From NCBI GenBank assembly GCA_023700925.1, contig JAMPXZ010000007.1:1-35757 (forward strand): a stretch of 35,757 nt of DNA. Direction: 5' to 3'. Positions 24,542 through 32,484 of the stretch are shown here, in pieces; position 1 is the first letter of the stretch, and each line of letters opens with the position of its first letter. The position numbers and the translations under genes are program-made. Origin of the DNA: Oligoflexia bacterium. GTDB taxonomy: Bacteria; Bdellovibrionota; UBA1018. A model generated the notes under the pieces. It saw only the letters and a list, made by a program, of their open reading frames with translations, ran no database searches and had not been told where the DNA came from.

Positions 24542-24600
24542 ATGTTACATTGATCCTTTCCGAGATCAAGAAGAGATCTCATTTTTTTCTATTTTTTTTC
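24542..24600 (-). promoter_or_regulatory. Promoter with A-tract UP-like element for the lysine-rich peptide gene
   Basis: On the minus strand: -35 TTGATC (24564-24569), 16-base spacer, -10 TAACAT (24542-24547). Upstream of the -35, at 24582-24599, run two A-tracts (AAAAAAAA and AAAAAAA), placed where an UP element would contact the alpha subunit. Predicted leader is about 50 bases. Confidence 0.55.
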
Positions 24601-24605
24601 AGGAA

Positions 24606-24646
24606 CGTGATCGCGGGAGAAGTGACCCGTGAGGGTCGCGATCACG
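24606..24646. repeat. Perfect 10-bp inverted repeat with nested hairpin
   Basis: CGTGATCGCG (24606-24615) and CGCGATCACG (24637-24646) are exact inverted copies around 21 bases, inside which ACCC-GTGA-GGGT can fold again. It lies between the stop of the glycine-rich protein gene and the promoter of the peptide gene. Neither strand has a U-tract directly after it, so it is not a standard terminator; it may stabilise the 3' end of the glycine-rich message or bind a protein. Confidence 0.7.
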
Positions 24647-24677
24647 AAAACCGCGCCCAAAATTCCAGAACGGATGT

Positions 24678-26420
24678 TTAGCACGGAGTGTTCGCGCGGC
24701 GATGCGGCCGTCGAACCATCAGATAGGCGATCACGAGCAGGAGCAGATCCCTCGCGAATGCAGCGGCGCCGCCCAAGGGGGGCGCGCTTCCGTCATCCTT
24801 TTGGAGCGTGGCGCAAGCGAGGCCGCCGGTGAAGCTCATCCGTGACAGGTTGCTGGGTCCGTACGGAATGGTGAGCGCCGAAAGGCAGGGAGTGGCGAAG
24901 GTGTCGGGAGGAGAGGGAGGGACGGAGGTGCTCGCCGGCACGGTGATCTCGACCTTGAAACGGAGATAGGCGGAGCCGCTCAGCTCTCCGATGCGGTCCG
25001 CGGTGACCGGAGTGCCGAACCGGATGCCGTCGTCGGACCCTTCATAGAGGATCGTGAGCTGGCCTGACGAGCCGCAGGTGCTCGTCGTCGCGAAGGGCGT
25101 TCCGGGGCTGAGATAGCCCGAAGTGAGGGAAATCGGCTTTGAAACGAAGCTGAAGGTCCGCTCCGCGGTGTCGCCGAGCGCGCCGATCTTCAGCGTCTCC
25201 AGCGCCGCTACCGCGGCATAGGACGGCATCGTCCCCGCCAGCGTGTCGACCCTGAAGATTCCACGGGAGCCGTTGCCGCCGACGAAGGTGCCGCCGCAGT
25301 CCAGCGCGCCGCCGCCGGCGCCGCCTCCGATATCAATGGAGCCGTCGATGGCGTCGACATTGTCCAAGCTCTGGAGCCAGATCGTGCCGCCCGCGCCGCC
25401 GCCCCCGCCGCCACCGCAGCCGTTGCCAGTGCCGCCGTCCGTGGTGTTTTCGCCGCCGTTGCCGCCATGGACGTTGACCTTTCCGCCCGGGGCAAGCGTG
25501 ATCCTGCCGAGCGAGACGATGCGGATGGCGCCGCCGCCGCCGCCGCCGCCCCCACCATTGTAATAGGCGGTTCCGGCGCTTGTATCTCTCACGCCGCCCC
25601 CACCGCCGCCTCCCGCTCCGCCGGCGAAGGTGGCTTCGAAGCTGGAGCCGATCTCATCAAAGCTCTTCGCGCAGCTCGCCGCGTTCGTCGAGGGAGCGAG
25701 GGAACCGCCCGCGCTCGCGTTATTGGGCGGTTCCGCGAGGAGCATGCCGTTGCAGCCGCCGCCGCCGCCGCTTTGATCGCCCGGGTTGGCCGGAAGTTCG
25801 CTGAGCGCGCCGGGGCCGCCGCCGATGCTGTCGGCGCTCGCCGAGGTGCCTGTCGCGCTAGCGACGAAGTTGAAGCTTCCCGCGCCCCCCGTGCCGCCGC
25901 CGCCGTTAGCCGCGCCTCCCGCGGCGACTGCTAGGCCATTCGCGTCGCCGCCCGGAGCGCCGCTCGCGCGGATCTCCCCTTCGATCGTCGTCGCGCCTTG
26001 CACGCGGAGCACCAGTGGTCGTGAACCGGTGACCGTCAGCAGCGTCCCGGCGGGAAGATGGAAGGAGGTGAAATGGAACTCGTTCTGCTGCAGCGGGCGC
26101 GCGTCGGTGTCGATGGTGATGTTGGGACCGGCGACGGTGATCCCGGGCTGCGACGTCAGGCCGTCAAAAGCACCGTCGGCGCCGGTGCCGAACTGCAAAG
26201 GGGCGCCGTTGACGGACATTGGCGTCCAGATCCGCCGGTTCAGCGTGTCCCACCACGCGGTATTCGCAGGATTCGCCGCATCGAAATACTGGCTGGAGGC
26301 GAAATCCACCACGATCTGCCCTGTCTCCGCGGTGGCCTGCGAGGCGCTCGGCCGCAGTGCCGCGGCCAACGCCAGCAGCAGCGGAAACAGAAGATCATCC
26401 TTTTGAGGCCGGAACGGCAT
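24678..26420 (-). CDS. Exported glycine-rich surface protein with C-terminal membrane/sorting tail
   Basis: 580 residues. An N-terminal signal (hydrophobic FPLLLALAAALRPS after a charged start) leads into a beta-rich segment (about 35-150), then a 230-residue region with many Gly runs (GGGGGGG, GGAGG) interspersed with beta strands such as AIRIVSLGRITLAPGGKVNV and GTIWLQSL, suggesting a beta-helix with Gly-rich turns. Another beta domain follows. The end is GG, a hydrophobic stretch DLLLLVIAYLMV and a basic tail RRPHRRANTPC, the tripartite form of protein-sorting tails such as GlyGly-CTERM; no sortase or rhombosortase is in view. Probably displayed at the cell surface. It follows the FecR-domain gene by about 80 bases and is likely in one operon with it. 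Confidence 0.8.
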   Translation of the reverse strand: MPFRPQKDDLLFPLLLALAAALRPSASQATAETGQIVVDFASSQYFDAANPANTAWWDTLNRRIWTPMSVNGAPLQFGTGADGAFDGLTSQPGITVAGPNITIDTDARPLQQNEFHFTSFHLPAGTLLTVTGSRPLVLRVQGATTIEGEIRASGAPGGDANGLAVAAGGAANGGGGTGGAGSFNFVASATGTSASADSIGGGPGALSELPANPGDQSGGGGGCNGMLLAEPPNNASAGGSLAPSTNAASCAKSFDEIGSSFEATFAGGAGGGGGGGVRDTSAGTAYYNGGGGGGGGGAIRIVSLGRITLAPGGKVNVHGGNGGENTTDGGTGNGCGGGGGGGAGGTIWLQSLDNVDAIDGSIDIGGGAGGGALDCGGTFVGGNGSRGIFRVDTLAGTMPSYAAVAALETLKIGALGDTAERTFSFVSKPISLTSGYLSPGTPFATTSTCGSSGQLTILYEGSDDGIRFGTPVTADRIGELSGSAYLRFKVEITVPASTSVPPSPPDTFATPCLSALTIPYGPSNLSRMSFTGGLACATLQKDDGSAPPLGGAAAFARDLLLLVIAYLMVRRPHRRANTPC

Positions 26421-26499
26421 GCCTTGTTATTTTCGCATGGAAATCAGGGGCGGGCCAAGTAGGCAGCCTCTGCCTAGTTGCCGCGGTAATAGCGTGACG

Positions 26500-29166
26500 T
26501 CAAGGCGCGGGCTGCCAGAAGGATTCGCCAAGGCGAAGCGTCGGTGCGAGCCATGCGACCCAGGTGGTGAGGGTGGTGCCTTCCGGACGGGACCAGCGTT
26601 GAAGGCTCGCTTCGAACTCGAACCGGATCCCGAGCGAGCCGAACTTTCCGAAGCTCCAGCCGCGCCACTCCGACCAGACGAGCGGATTGATGCCGATGAA
26701 GCCGCCGGTGACCAGCCCGGTGATCGGCAAGCCGAGGCCGATTCCGAGGTCGAGATCCGCGAAACCCCCGGCGCGGCCGCGGACCCGGTGCGCCAGCGTC
26801 CCCGCCGGCCCGAGCGAAATGGCGCCCTCCACGGTGGCCGCCTGCGGTCCGGCCTTTACGAAACGGTAAGGACGGTCCAGCGTCCCTCCGAGCGCCAGCG
26901 TCCACTCGCCTGAGGCGATTGCCGCGAGCCGGACCTGCCGGAGCACGTCCAGGCGGATGGACCACGCCTTGATGTCCGGCTGGTTCACGGGGCGCGCGGT
27001 CGGCACGGCGGCGAAGCGGGTGAACGAACCTTGGGCCTGCGCGCTCCAGGAGCTCTCCAGTCCCTCATCGGTTACGCGAAGCAGCGCGGTCGAGAGGCGG
27101 AGCTTCTGCTGCGCGTGCGGGTTGCGGATGTCCACCGACCGAAGCTCAGGATCGGTTCCGGCCTGGTTCTCGTTGCCGATGCCGGTGAAAAGCGCTGCCG
27201 AGGCGTTGAAGCGGTGGCGTGCGGGAACCGATGTCGGAGCCGGAACGGTGGGTGTCACGGAGGCACCGGTCGCAGCGGGAATCGCGGAGGCAACGCTCGC
27301 GGTGGGCATCGCGGCCACCGGGGCGACCACGGCTTCTCGCGCGGCTACCTTCGGAGCGGACGGCTTTTCGGCAAGGGTATGAAGATCGCCGCTTTCGGCG
27401 GCATCCGTAGGCGAGCTCTCGACGGCGTTCGCGTCGATGGCCGCGTAGGTTTCGTTGTTCGCGGCAGTGGGCGCTGTCTTTGGCGTCTTTTTCGCGGCGA
27501 CCGTCTCACGCAGCTGCACGGGCTTGGGCTCCGAGTAGGTGCCGGCGAGCCCGAGATTGCTCATGGATGCCACCCGGAAGAAGATCCTTCCCTTGCTGTT
27601 CTCCTGTCCCGGCAGGTAGCTCCAGACGTACTCAGGCGCGTCCGTGGTCGCCTCGGCGATGATGGTCTTGAAGCTGCGCTCGCGTCCGATCTGCACTTTA
27701 TACTTCCGGACGCCGGAGACGCGCTTCCATTTGAGCTTCACGCTCCAGCGGGAGCTCTCCGGCTCCGCTGCCCACGCGGAGGGCAGAAGGAGCCGCTGCA
27801 GCCAGCTCTGCTGGGGCGGCGGCAGTTTCTCCTCGTTGATCTCCGCATCGAGCAGCTCACCGGGAGGGGGCGGGAGCGCGGCACTGTCCGCGGCTTCTTG
27901 CACGGTGAAAGAGTGAGGCGCGCTCCAGGGTGTTTGAAGCTGGGACGGAAGCTGCGCGCGCACGCGCAGGCGGTAGTCGCCGGCACCGGAAGTCGGCACG
28001 CGCAAAGTCGTCGTGGTGACGGGAACCACGCGGGTTTGCTCACCGGCGCGGGAGATCTCGACCAGGTAACCGGTGGCGCCTTCAACCGCGCTCCAGAACA
28101 GATCGGGCCCTGAGGACTTCAGTCGCGGCACGGGAAGAGGCTGGATCCAGAAGCTTTCGGTGGCGCTCGGAGAAGCGTTTCGATCCAGCGGGCGAACGCG
28201 CCAGTACCAGCGAGTGGCCGTGGCGGCTCCGGTCGGGAGCTTCAAGGATGCCTGGACCGATTTGAGCGGCGGCTCAGTGGCCGGAATCCGAAGGCGGATG
28301 ACCTCGCCCTCGAAGGCGGGATCGGTGCCGGCCTCCAGGTCCATCGGCACCGCGGGGAGCGAGGTGAGGTTGTTTCTCCAGCGGAAATCCACGCTCGTCC
28401 TGGTCGCCAGCGGCAGGAGGTGCGTTCCCGCGCGGGGAGCGAGAAGAGTCAGCGGAATCTTTCTCGCCACCCGGGGAGAGCTTCCCTTGGCGTCGAGCGT
28501 GGCCTCTTCGCCCTCGGTGACGGTGATCTGTTTTTGCGGCGCGGAGAGTTCGACTTCGCCGCTATGAACCTCGACGCTCATCCGCTCGGGGAGCGCCGTG
28601 ACTGTGAGCTCGGTGGCGGAGTTCAGGATCGCGCGCGTATCACCGACCTGGATTTCCAGGGGCGGAGTCGTGCCCTTTTCGGTTTGCCGGCTGAGCAGCT
28701 GGGAGGCCTTTTTTGGGGCGCTCTTGTGCAGTTTACCGCGGAGGAGCTTCACGACGATCTTTTGATAATGGCTGGCATCGTCCGAGGGAGTTTTCTCGAG
28801 CTGGACCAGCGTGTTTTCGTCGAGGACGAGTCCAGTCCCATCCAGGAACGCGATCTCCGCCCGCGAACGCGCGAGGGTGAGGACGGATTCGCTTCGATGG
28901 AGAACCTGGCCCGGGGTGGTCTCCTCCCAGACGAGTCCGCCGGGCGCCTGGACTCGCACGATATTCCGCTGGGTCATCAGCTCCGCGACCGGGGCGGTGG
29001 TGGGGCCGCGCACGGGGGCGCCTTGCCCGGGCAGCAGAGGGACGTCGTTGAGCAGGAGGTACAGCTCCACGGCGAGAGCCGCCAACAGGCCCAGACTCGC
29101 CCACGGCCACGTACTTCGTGTTGCCGTGGGAGGATTCGCGGCTATAATGGTATTTTCCGTCACCAC
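26500..29166 (-). CDS. FecR-domain membrane protein with Fn3-like repeats and C-terminal beta-rich domain
   Basis: About 888 residues. The start is unsure: TTG 29187, GTG 29166 or GTG 29163; the GTGs avoid overlapping the divergent kinase gene. One TM helix (ASLGLLAALAVELYLLL) near the N-terminus is followed by a FecR-like domain: SRAEIAFLDGTGLVLDENT, a KLLRGKLHK strand, DTRAILNSATELTV and VEVHSGEVELS. Two or more Fn3-like units follow (YLVEISRAGEQT; WSVKLKWKRVSGVRKYKVQI). A low-complexity Ala/Pro/Thr linker then leads to about 200 residues of alternating strands ending GESFWQPAP, which resembles an outer-membrane barrel or autotransporter-like domain. So the protein may span from the inner membrane through the periplasm to the outer membrane. 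It is not next to a FecI sigma factor or FecA receptor, so the iron-signalling role of FecR is unlikely. Confidence 0.8.
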   Translation of the reverse strand: MVTENTIIAANPPTATRSTWPWASLGLLAALAVELYLLLNDVPLLPGQGAPVRGPTTAPVAELMTQRNIVRVQAPGGLVWEETTPGQVLHRSESVLTLARSRAEIAFLDGTGLVLDENTLVQLEKTPSDDASHYQKIVVKLLRGKLHKSAPKKASQLLSRQTEKGTTPPLEIQVGDTRAILNSATELTVTALPERMSVEVHSGEVELSAPQKQITVTEGEEATLDAKGSSPRVARKIPLTLLAPRAGTHLLPLATRTSVDFRWRNNLTSLPAVPMDLEAGTDPAFEGEVIRLRIPATEPPLKSVQASLKLPTGAATATRWYWRVRPLDRNASPSATESFWIQPLPVPRLKSSGPDLFWSAVEGATGYLVEISRAGEQTRVVPVTTTTLRVPTSGAGDYRLRVRAQLPSQLQTPWSAPHSFTVQEAADSAALPPPPGELLDAEINEEKLPPPQQSWLQRLLLPSAWAAEPESSRWSVKLKWKRVSGVRKYKVQIGRERSFKTIIAEATTDAPEYVWSYLPGQENSKGRIFFRVASMSNLGLAGTYSEPKPVQLRETVAAKKTPKTAPTAANNETYAAIDANAVESSPTDAAESGDLHTLAEKPSAPKVAAREAVVAPVAAMPTASVASAIPAATGASVTPTVPAPTSVPARHRFNASAALFTGIGNENQAGTDPELRSVDIRNPHAQQKLRLSTALLRVTDEGLESSWSAQAQGSFTRFAAVPTARPVNQPDIKAWSIRLDVLRQVRLAAIASGEWTLALGGTLDRPYRFVKAGPQAATVEGAISLGPAGTLAHRVRGRAGGFADLDLGIGLGLPITGLVTGGFIGINPLVWSEWRGWSFGKFGSLGIRFEFEASLQRWSRPEGTTLTTWVAWLAPTLRLGESFWQPAP
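29121..29148 (+). promoter_or_regulatory. Sigma70-type promoter for the signalling operon
   Basis: TTGCCG (29121-29126), 16-base spacer, TATAAT (29143-29148), a perfect -10. It gives a leader of about 25 bases before the ATG at 29180. It lies inside the N-terminal coding part of the minus-strand FecR-domain gene. Confidence 0.6.
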
Positions 29167-29174
29167 TTCTCTAT

Positions 29175-29204
29175 AGTTTATGGCCAATAAGGTGGAATTT
29201 CCAA
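29175..29204 (-). promoter_or_regulatory. Candidate promoter for the FecR-domain gene
   Basis: On the minus strand: TTGGAA (29199-29204), 18-base spacer, TAAACT (29175-29180). Transcription would start near 29168, almost at the GTG codons, making a leaderless or near-leaderless message. It overlaps the first codons of the divergent kinase. Confidence 0.4.
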
Positions 29205-31249
29205 TCAGGGTGAAGCTTCTTCTGCTGATTAGCGGCCTCGTGGTGGCCGCGACAGGGGCCTATTTGACGCTTGCCGTGACGCTCTTCAAGCAGGACAAGA
29301 CTGACCTGATCTACGAGCTGAACGCGAGCAACGTCAAAACGTTGTCGGCGGAGACCGAGGCGACGCTCTCGAAGGTCATCGACAAGGTCAAGCTTCTCAC
29401 TCGCGGGCACGCCGATGAGGCCTGGGCCCGGGCCGTCTTCGAGGCGGAGCCCGACCTGATCGCCTATACCTTGTACAAACCCGAAAAAAGCGGCTGGACG
29501 AGCGTCAGCTCCGTGCGGAACGCCGACTATCTGAAGCTTTATGGCCTCGCCCCCACTGAGGTGGATCGGATCCGGGAGAAATTCCCGGTACCGTTCGCCA
29601 AGGTTCTCACCCGGCGCACCTGGGCGGCGAATGCGACGCTCGAGGGCGGCGCACCGGTGCTGACGCTGGCTTTCGCGATCGAGATTCGCGACCAGGAGCG
29701 ATCCGAGGAGTATGTCGCGGTAACGGACCTGAGGATGGATCGGCTGCTCGCGCTTCTCTCGAATCGCGACACCGCCACCTCTTATCTCGTCGACGGCGAA
29801 GGGAAGATCGTCGCGCACCCCGATCCGGCCGTTCTGGTCTCCGGAGCTTCGGTCGCGGAGCTCCCCATCGTGCAGCAGGCGGTGCAGGCCCCGGTCGCGC
29901 TGCAGCTCCAGAAGTTCACCTGGAAAGGGCGCACCTGGCTGGGGGCCTACGCGTCGGTGGGCGTAGGCGGGTTGAGCGTGATTTCGCAGGTCGAGGAAGC
30001 TCAGGCCTTCCGGGCGGCGCGCAAGCTGATCCGGAAGTCCCTGCTTTTCGCCTTGGTTTTCATCACCGTCGCGTTGCTCCTCTCCGGCTGGTTCGCGCGT
30101 ACTCTTACGGGGCCGATCGAGAGACTCGTAGCCGCGACCGATCGGCTTTCGCGCTGGGACTTCGCCGAATCGTTGCACCTCAAGAGCCGCGATGAGATCG
30201 CCCGCCTCGCGCGTGCGTTCAACTCCATGGCCAGCGACCTTCGCAGCCAACGCGCCCAGCTCGACGAGAACCGCGCCGAGCTCGAGCTCAAGGTCAAGGA
30301 ACGCACGGCGGCGCTCGAGGCGCAGAAGACGCAGCTTGCCGACACGCAAGAGTCCCTGGTTCGCACGACACGGTTGGCTTCGCTCGGGGAGCTGGCCGGG
30401 GTCGCGGCCCACGAGGTCCTCAACCCCATCAACAACATGGGAATCCGGCTCGAGCGCATCCGTCGTGGGAGCTCCGAAGCCGAGGAAAACGATCTGAAGC
30501 TCCTCGAAGGGATCGTGAGCGCCTGGAAGAACGCCTACGTCGCCGGGGGCTGGAAAGGCCTCGAGGCCGAGCTGCTCAAGCCGGTCGAAGGGTCCTCGCG
30601 ACCATTGGCGGAGGAGGATCTGGAGAATCTTACGGGGATTTCCGCCGCCCTGGCGAAAGGGCGGAGCGAGCGCACCGCCGATCTCGAATTTCTCGCCCGT
30701 GAGATGGCGCGCGTCACCCGGATCGTCAACGGCATGCGGACGCTTTCCCGCGTCGGCGGCGAGCGCAAGCCCATGGATGTCCACGCCTCTCTCGAGGATA
30801 CGCAGGTCGCCCTGGCGGACGCCTTTGCGAAGCGGGGCGTGGCGCTGGTGAAGGAATATGGCGCCGAGGCTCGCGAGCAGTACACGGTGATCGGCGATCG
30901 CGACGAGCTGGTGCAGGTCTTCTCCAATCTGCTCCGCAACGCGTTGCAGGCGGTTTCGGCGGCCGACCGGCGCGCGGGCGAAATCCGGATCGCGACCCGA
31001 AGGGCGGCCCGGCCCGAAGGCGCGCGGATCGAGGTTCGAATTATCGATAACGGCACCGGCATCGCGCCGGAGAACCTGTCGCGGATCTTCGAGCCGGATT
31101 TCACCACGAAGACCCTCGAAGAGGGCACGGGCCTGGGCCTGAGCATCAGCCGTCGGCTCGTCCGCGCGTTCGGAGGGGACATCGAGGTCGAGAAGACCGA
31201 GGAAGGCGCGGGGACGACCTTTGTGGTCTGGCTTCCCGCCGCGACGTGA
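29180..31249 (+). CDS. Membrane sensor histidine kinase (dCache-like sensor, HAMP, HisKA, HATPase)
   Basis: 689 residues. TM1 about 11-36; periplasmic sensor about 37-280, with double-Cache features in its second half (TSYLVDGEGKIVAHPDPAVL); TM2 about 287-305; HAMP 305-358; coiled coil to about 400; phospho-acceptor His411 in AAHEVLNPINNM; N box near Asn587 (FSNLLRNALQ); DNGTG at 623-627 and GTGLGLSISRRL near 649-660. All catalytic motifs are intact. Between the His helix and the second helix of the dimerisation domain (about 430-500) there is an extra segment of about 70 residues rich in Glu, Lys and Gly, which is not usual in HisKA. It has no receiver of its own; the receivers follow in the next genes. 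First gene of a tight operon. Confidence 0.93.
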   Translation: MANKVEFPIRVKLLLLISGLVVAATGAYLTLAVTLFKQDKTDLIYELNASNVKTLSAETEATLSKVIDKVKLLTRGHADEAWARAVFEAEPDLIAYTLYKPEKSGWTSVSSVRNADYLKLYGLAPTEVDRIREKFPVPFAKVLTRRTWAANATLEGGAPVLTLAFAIEIRDQERSEEYVAVTDLRMDRLLALLSNRDTATSYLVDGEGKIVAHPDPAVLVSGASVAELPIVQQAVQAPVALQLQKFTWKGRTWLGAYASVGVGGLSVISQVEEAQAFRAARKLIRKSLLFALVFITVALLLSGWFARTLTGPIERLVAATDRLSRWDFAESLHLKSRDEIARLARAFNSMASDLRSQRAQLDENRAELELKVKERTAALEAQKTQLADTQESLVRTTRLASLGELAGVAAHEVLNPINNMGIRLERIRRGSSEAEENDLKLLEGIVSAWKNAYVAGGWKGLEAELLKPVEGSSRPLAEEDLENLTGISAALAKGRSERTADLEFLAREMARVTRIVNGMRTLSRVGGERKPMDVHASLEDTQVALADAFAKRGVALVKEYGAEAREQYTVIGDRDELVQVFSNLLRNALQAVSAADRRAGEIRIATRRAARPEGARIEVRIIDNGTGIAPENLSRIFEPDFTTKTLEEGTGLGLSISRRLVRAFGGDIEVEKTEEGAGTTFVVWLPAAT

Positions 31250-31269
31250 TACACTGGACTGGGAGAAAC

Positions 31270-32475
31270 ATGGAAGAAAACCGCACGATTATCATCGTGG
31301 ACGATGAAGCCGAGACCGTGAAAGGTTACGTCGATTTTCTTTCCCCGAAGGAGTCGGCCGCCGTGCGCCGGAGCTCCCGTCAGCCCGTTTCCTCCTCCGA
31401 AAAGATCCCCGGCCCAGGGCCCTCGGCCGCGGAGAAGTATCAGCTGCTTCTGGCCCATTCCGGCGAAGAGGCCGTGGCGATCGTGCAAAGCGAGCTCAAG
31501 GCGGACCGGCGAATCGCGGCGGGCTTTTTCGACGTCAAGCTCGAGGGCGGCATGGACGGCCTGGCCACCATTCAGGCGATCAAAGCGCTGGATCGCGACA
31601 TCCATTGTGTCGTCGTCACCGCCTATCAGGACCGTACCGTGGAGGAGATCCACCGGATCTTCGGTGAAGAGTTCAAGGACCAGTGGGATTACCTGAATAA
31701 GCCCTTCACTCAGGGCGAGATCGTCCAAAAGGCCCGTCAGATGACCGCGGCCTGGAATCGCAAGCGGCAGCTCGAGGAGATGAACCGCCAGCTGCTCCAG
31801 GCGGAGCGGATGGCCGCCGTGGGTCAGGTGGCCCGGGGGATCGGTCACGAGTTCGGAAACATTCTTCTTAGAATCATGGGAAAGACGGATCTCGCGCTTG
31901 CCACCCAGGATCCCGCGAAGATCCACGATCACCTCCAGGTGGTGATGAAGGCCGCCGAGCGGGCAGCCGTGATCGTGCGGAATCTCCAGTCCTTCTCGCG
32001 CAACGAGCCCAAGTTCCAGCAGGACGATCTTGCGGCCGCGCTCGAAGAGGCGCATTCGCTGGTGAACCATGAGCTGGTCAAGGCGTCGGTGACCTGGGAA
32101 AGCCAGGTTCGGCCGGCTCCGAAGGCGCGCCTGGATCGTGGCGCCCTGGCACAGGTTTTTCTCAATCTCGTGATCAACGCGATCCACGCGATGCCCAAGG
32201 GCGGCAAGATTACCGCGACGATCGAGGAGCGCCGCGGGACCGACGGTTCGCAGGGAGTCGCCGCGCGGATCGCGGACACGGGTACCGGAATCCCGGCGGA
32301 CGTGCTGCCCCGGATCTTCGATTTCGCCTTCACCACGAAAGGGGACCGCGGCAGCGGAATCGGGCTTTCGGTTTCCCGTCAGATCGTGGAGGCGCATGGG
32401 GGAACGCTGACAGTCGCCACGGAGGTGGGGCGGGGTACGGAGTTCACGCTCTGGTTGCCCGTTCGGAAGCCCTGA
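31270..32475 (+). CDS. Hybrid receiver-histidine kinase (REC-HisKA-HATPase), cytoplasmic
   Basis: 401 residues; ATG 31270 follows GGGAGA by 3 bases, and a GTG at 31246 overlapping the previous stop is the alternative. REC domain 6-155 with acidic DDE near residue 11, phospho-acceptor Asp88 (FFDVKLEGG), Thr117 and Lys144 (NKPF). About 35 extra residues, Ser/Pro-rich, sit between the first helix and second strand. The kinase half has His183 (GIGHEFGNILL), Asn303 (NLVINAIHA), DTGTG at 336-340 and GSGIGLSVSRQ. No transmembrane segment. It is built to receive phosphate on the receiver and then pass or gate its own kinase, so it is a likely middle step of a relay. Confidence 0.92.
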   Translation: MEENRTIIIVDDEAETVKGYVDFLSPKESAAVRRSSRQPVSSSEKIPGPGPSAAEKYQLLLAHSGEEAVAIVQSELKADRRIAAGFFDVKLEGGMDGLATIQAIKALDRDIHCVVVTAYQDRTVEEIHRIFGEEFKDQWDYLNKPFTQGEIVQKARQMTAAWNRKRQLEEMNRQLLQAERMAAVGQVARGIGHEFGNILLRIMGKTDLALATQDPAKIHDHLQVVMKAAERAAVIVRNLQSFSRNEPKFQQDDLAAALEEAHSLVNHELVKASVTWESQVRPAPKARLDRGALAQVFLNLVINAIHAMPKGGKITATIEERRGTDGSQGVAARIADTGTGIPADVLPRIFDFAFTTKGDRGSGIGLSVSRQIVEAHGGTLTVATEVGRGTEFTLWLPVRKP

Positions 32476-32484
32476 GCTTGAAGC

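Noticed and set aside
24606-24646. Reading the 10-bp inverted repeat as the terminator of the glycine-rich gene
   Set aside because: After the hairpin the minus strand reads TTCCTG then A-rich sequence, with no U-tract.
25208-25934. Several plus- and minus-strand frames rich in Ala or Pro within the glycine-rich gene
   Set aside because: They arise from Gly-codon runs read in other frames; none has a ribosome site.
26500-29166. Classical FecI-FecR-FecA iron signalling
   Set aside because: No ECF sigma factor or TonB receptor is nearby and the protein has extra Fn3-like and beta-rich parts.
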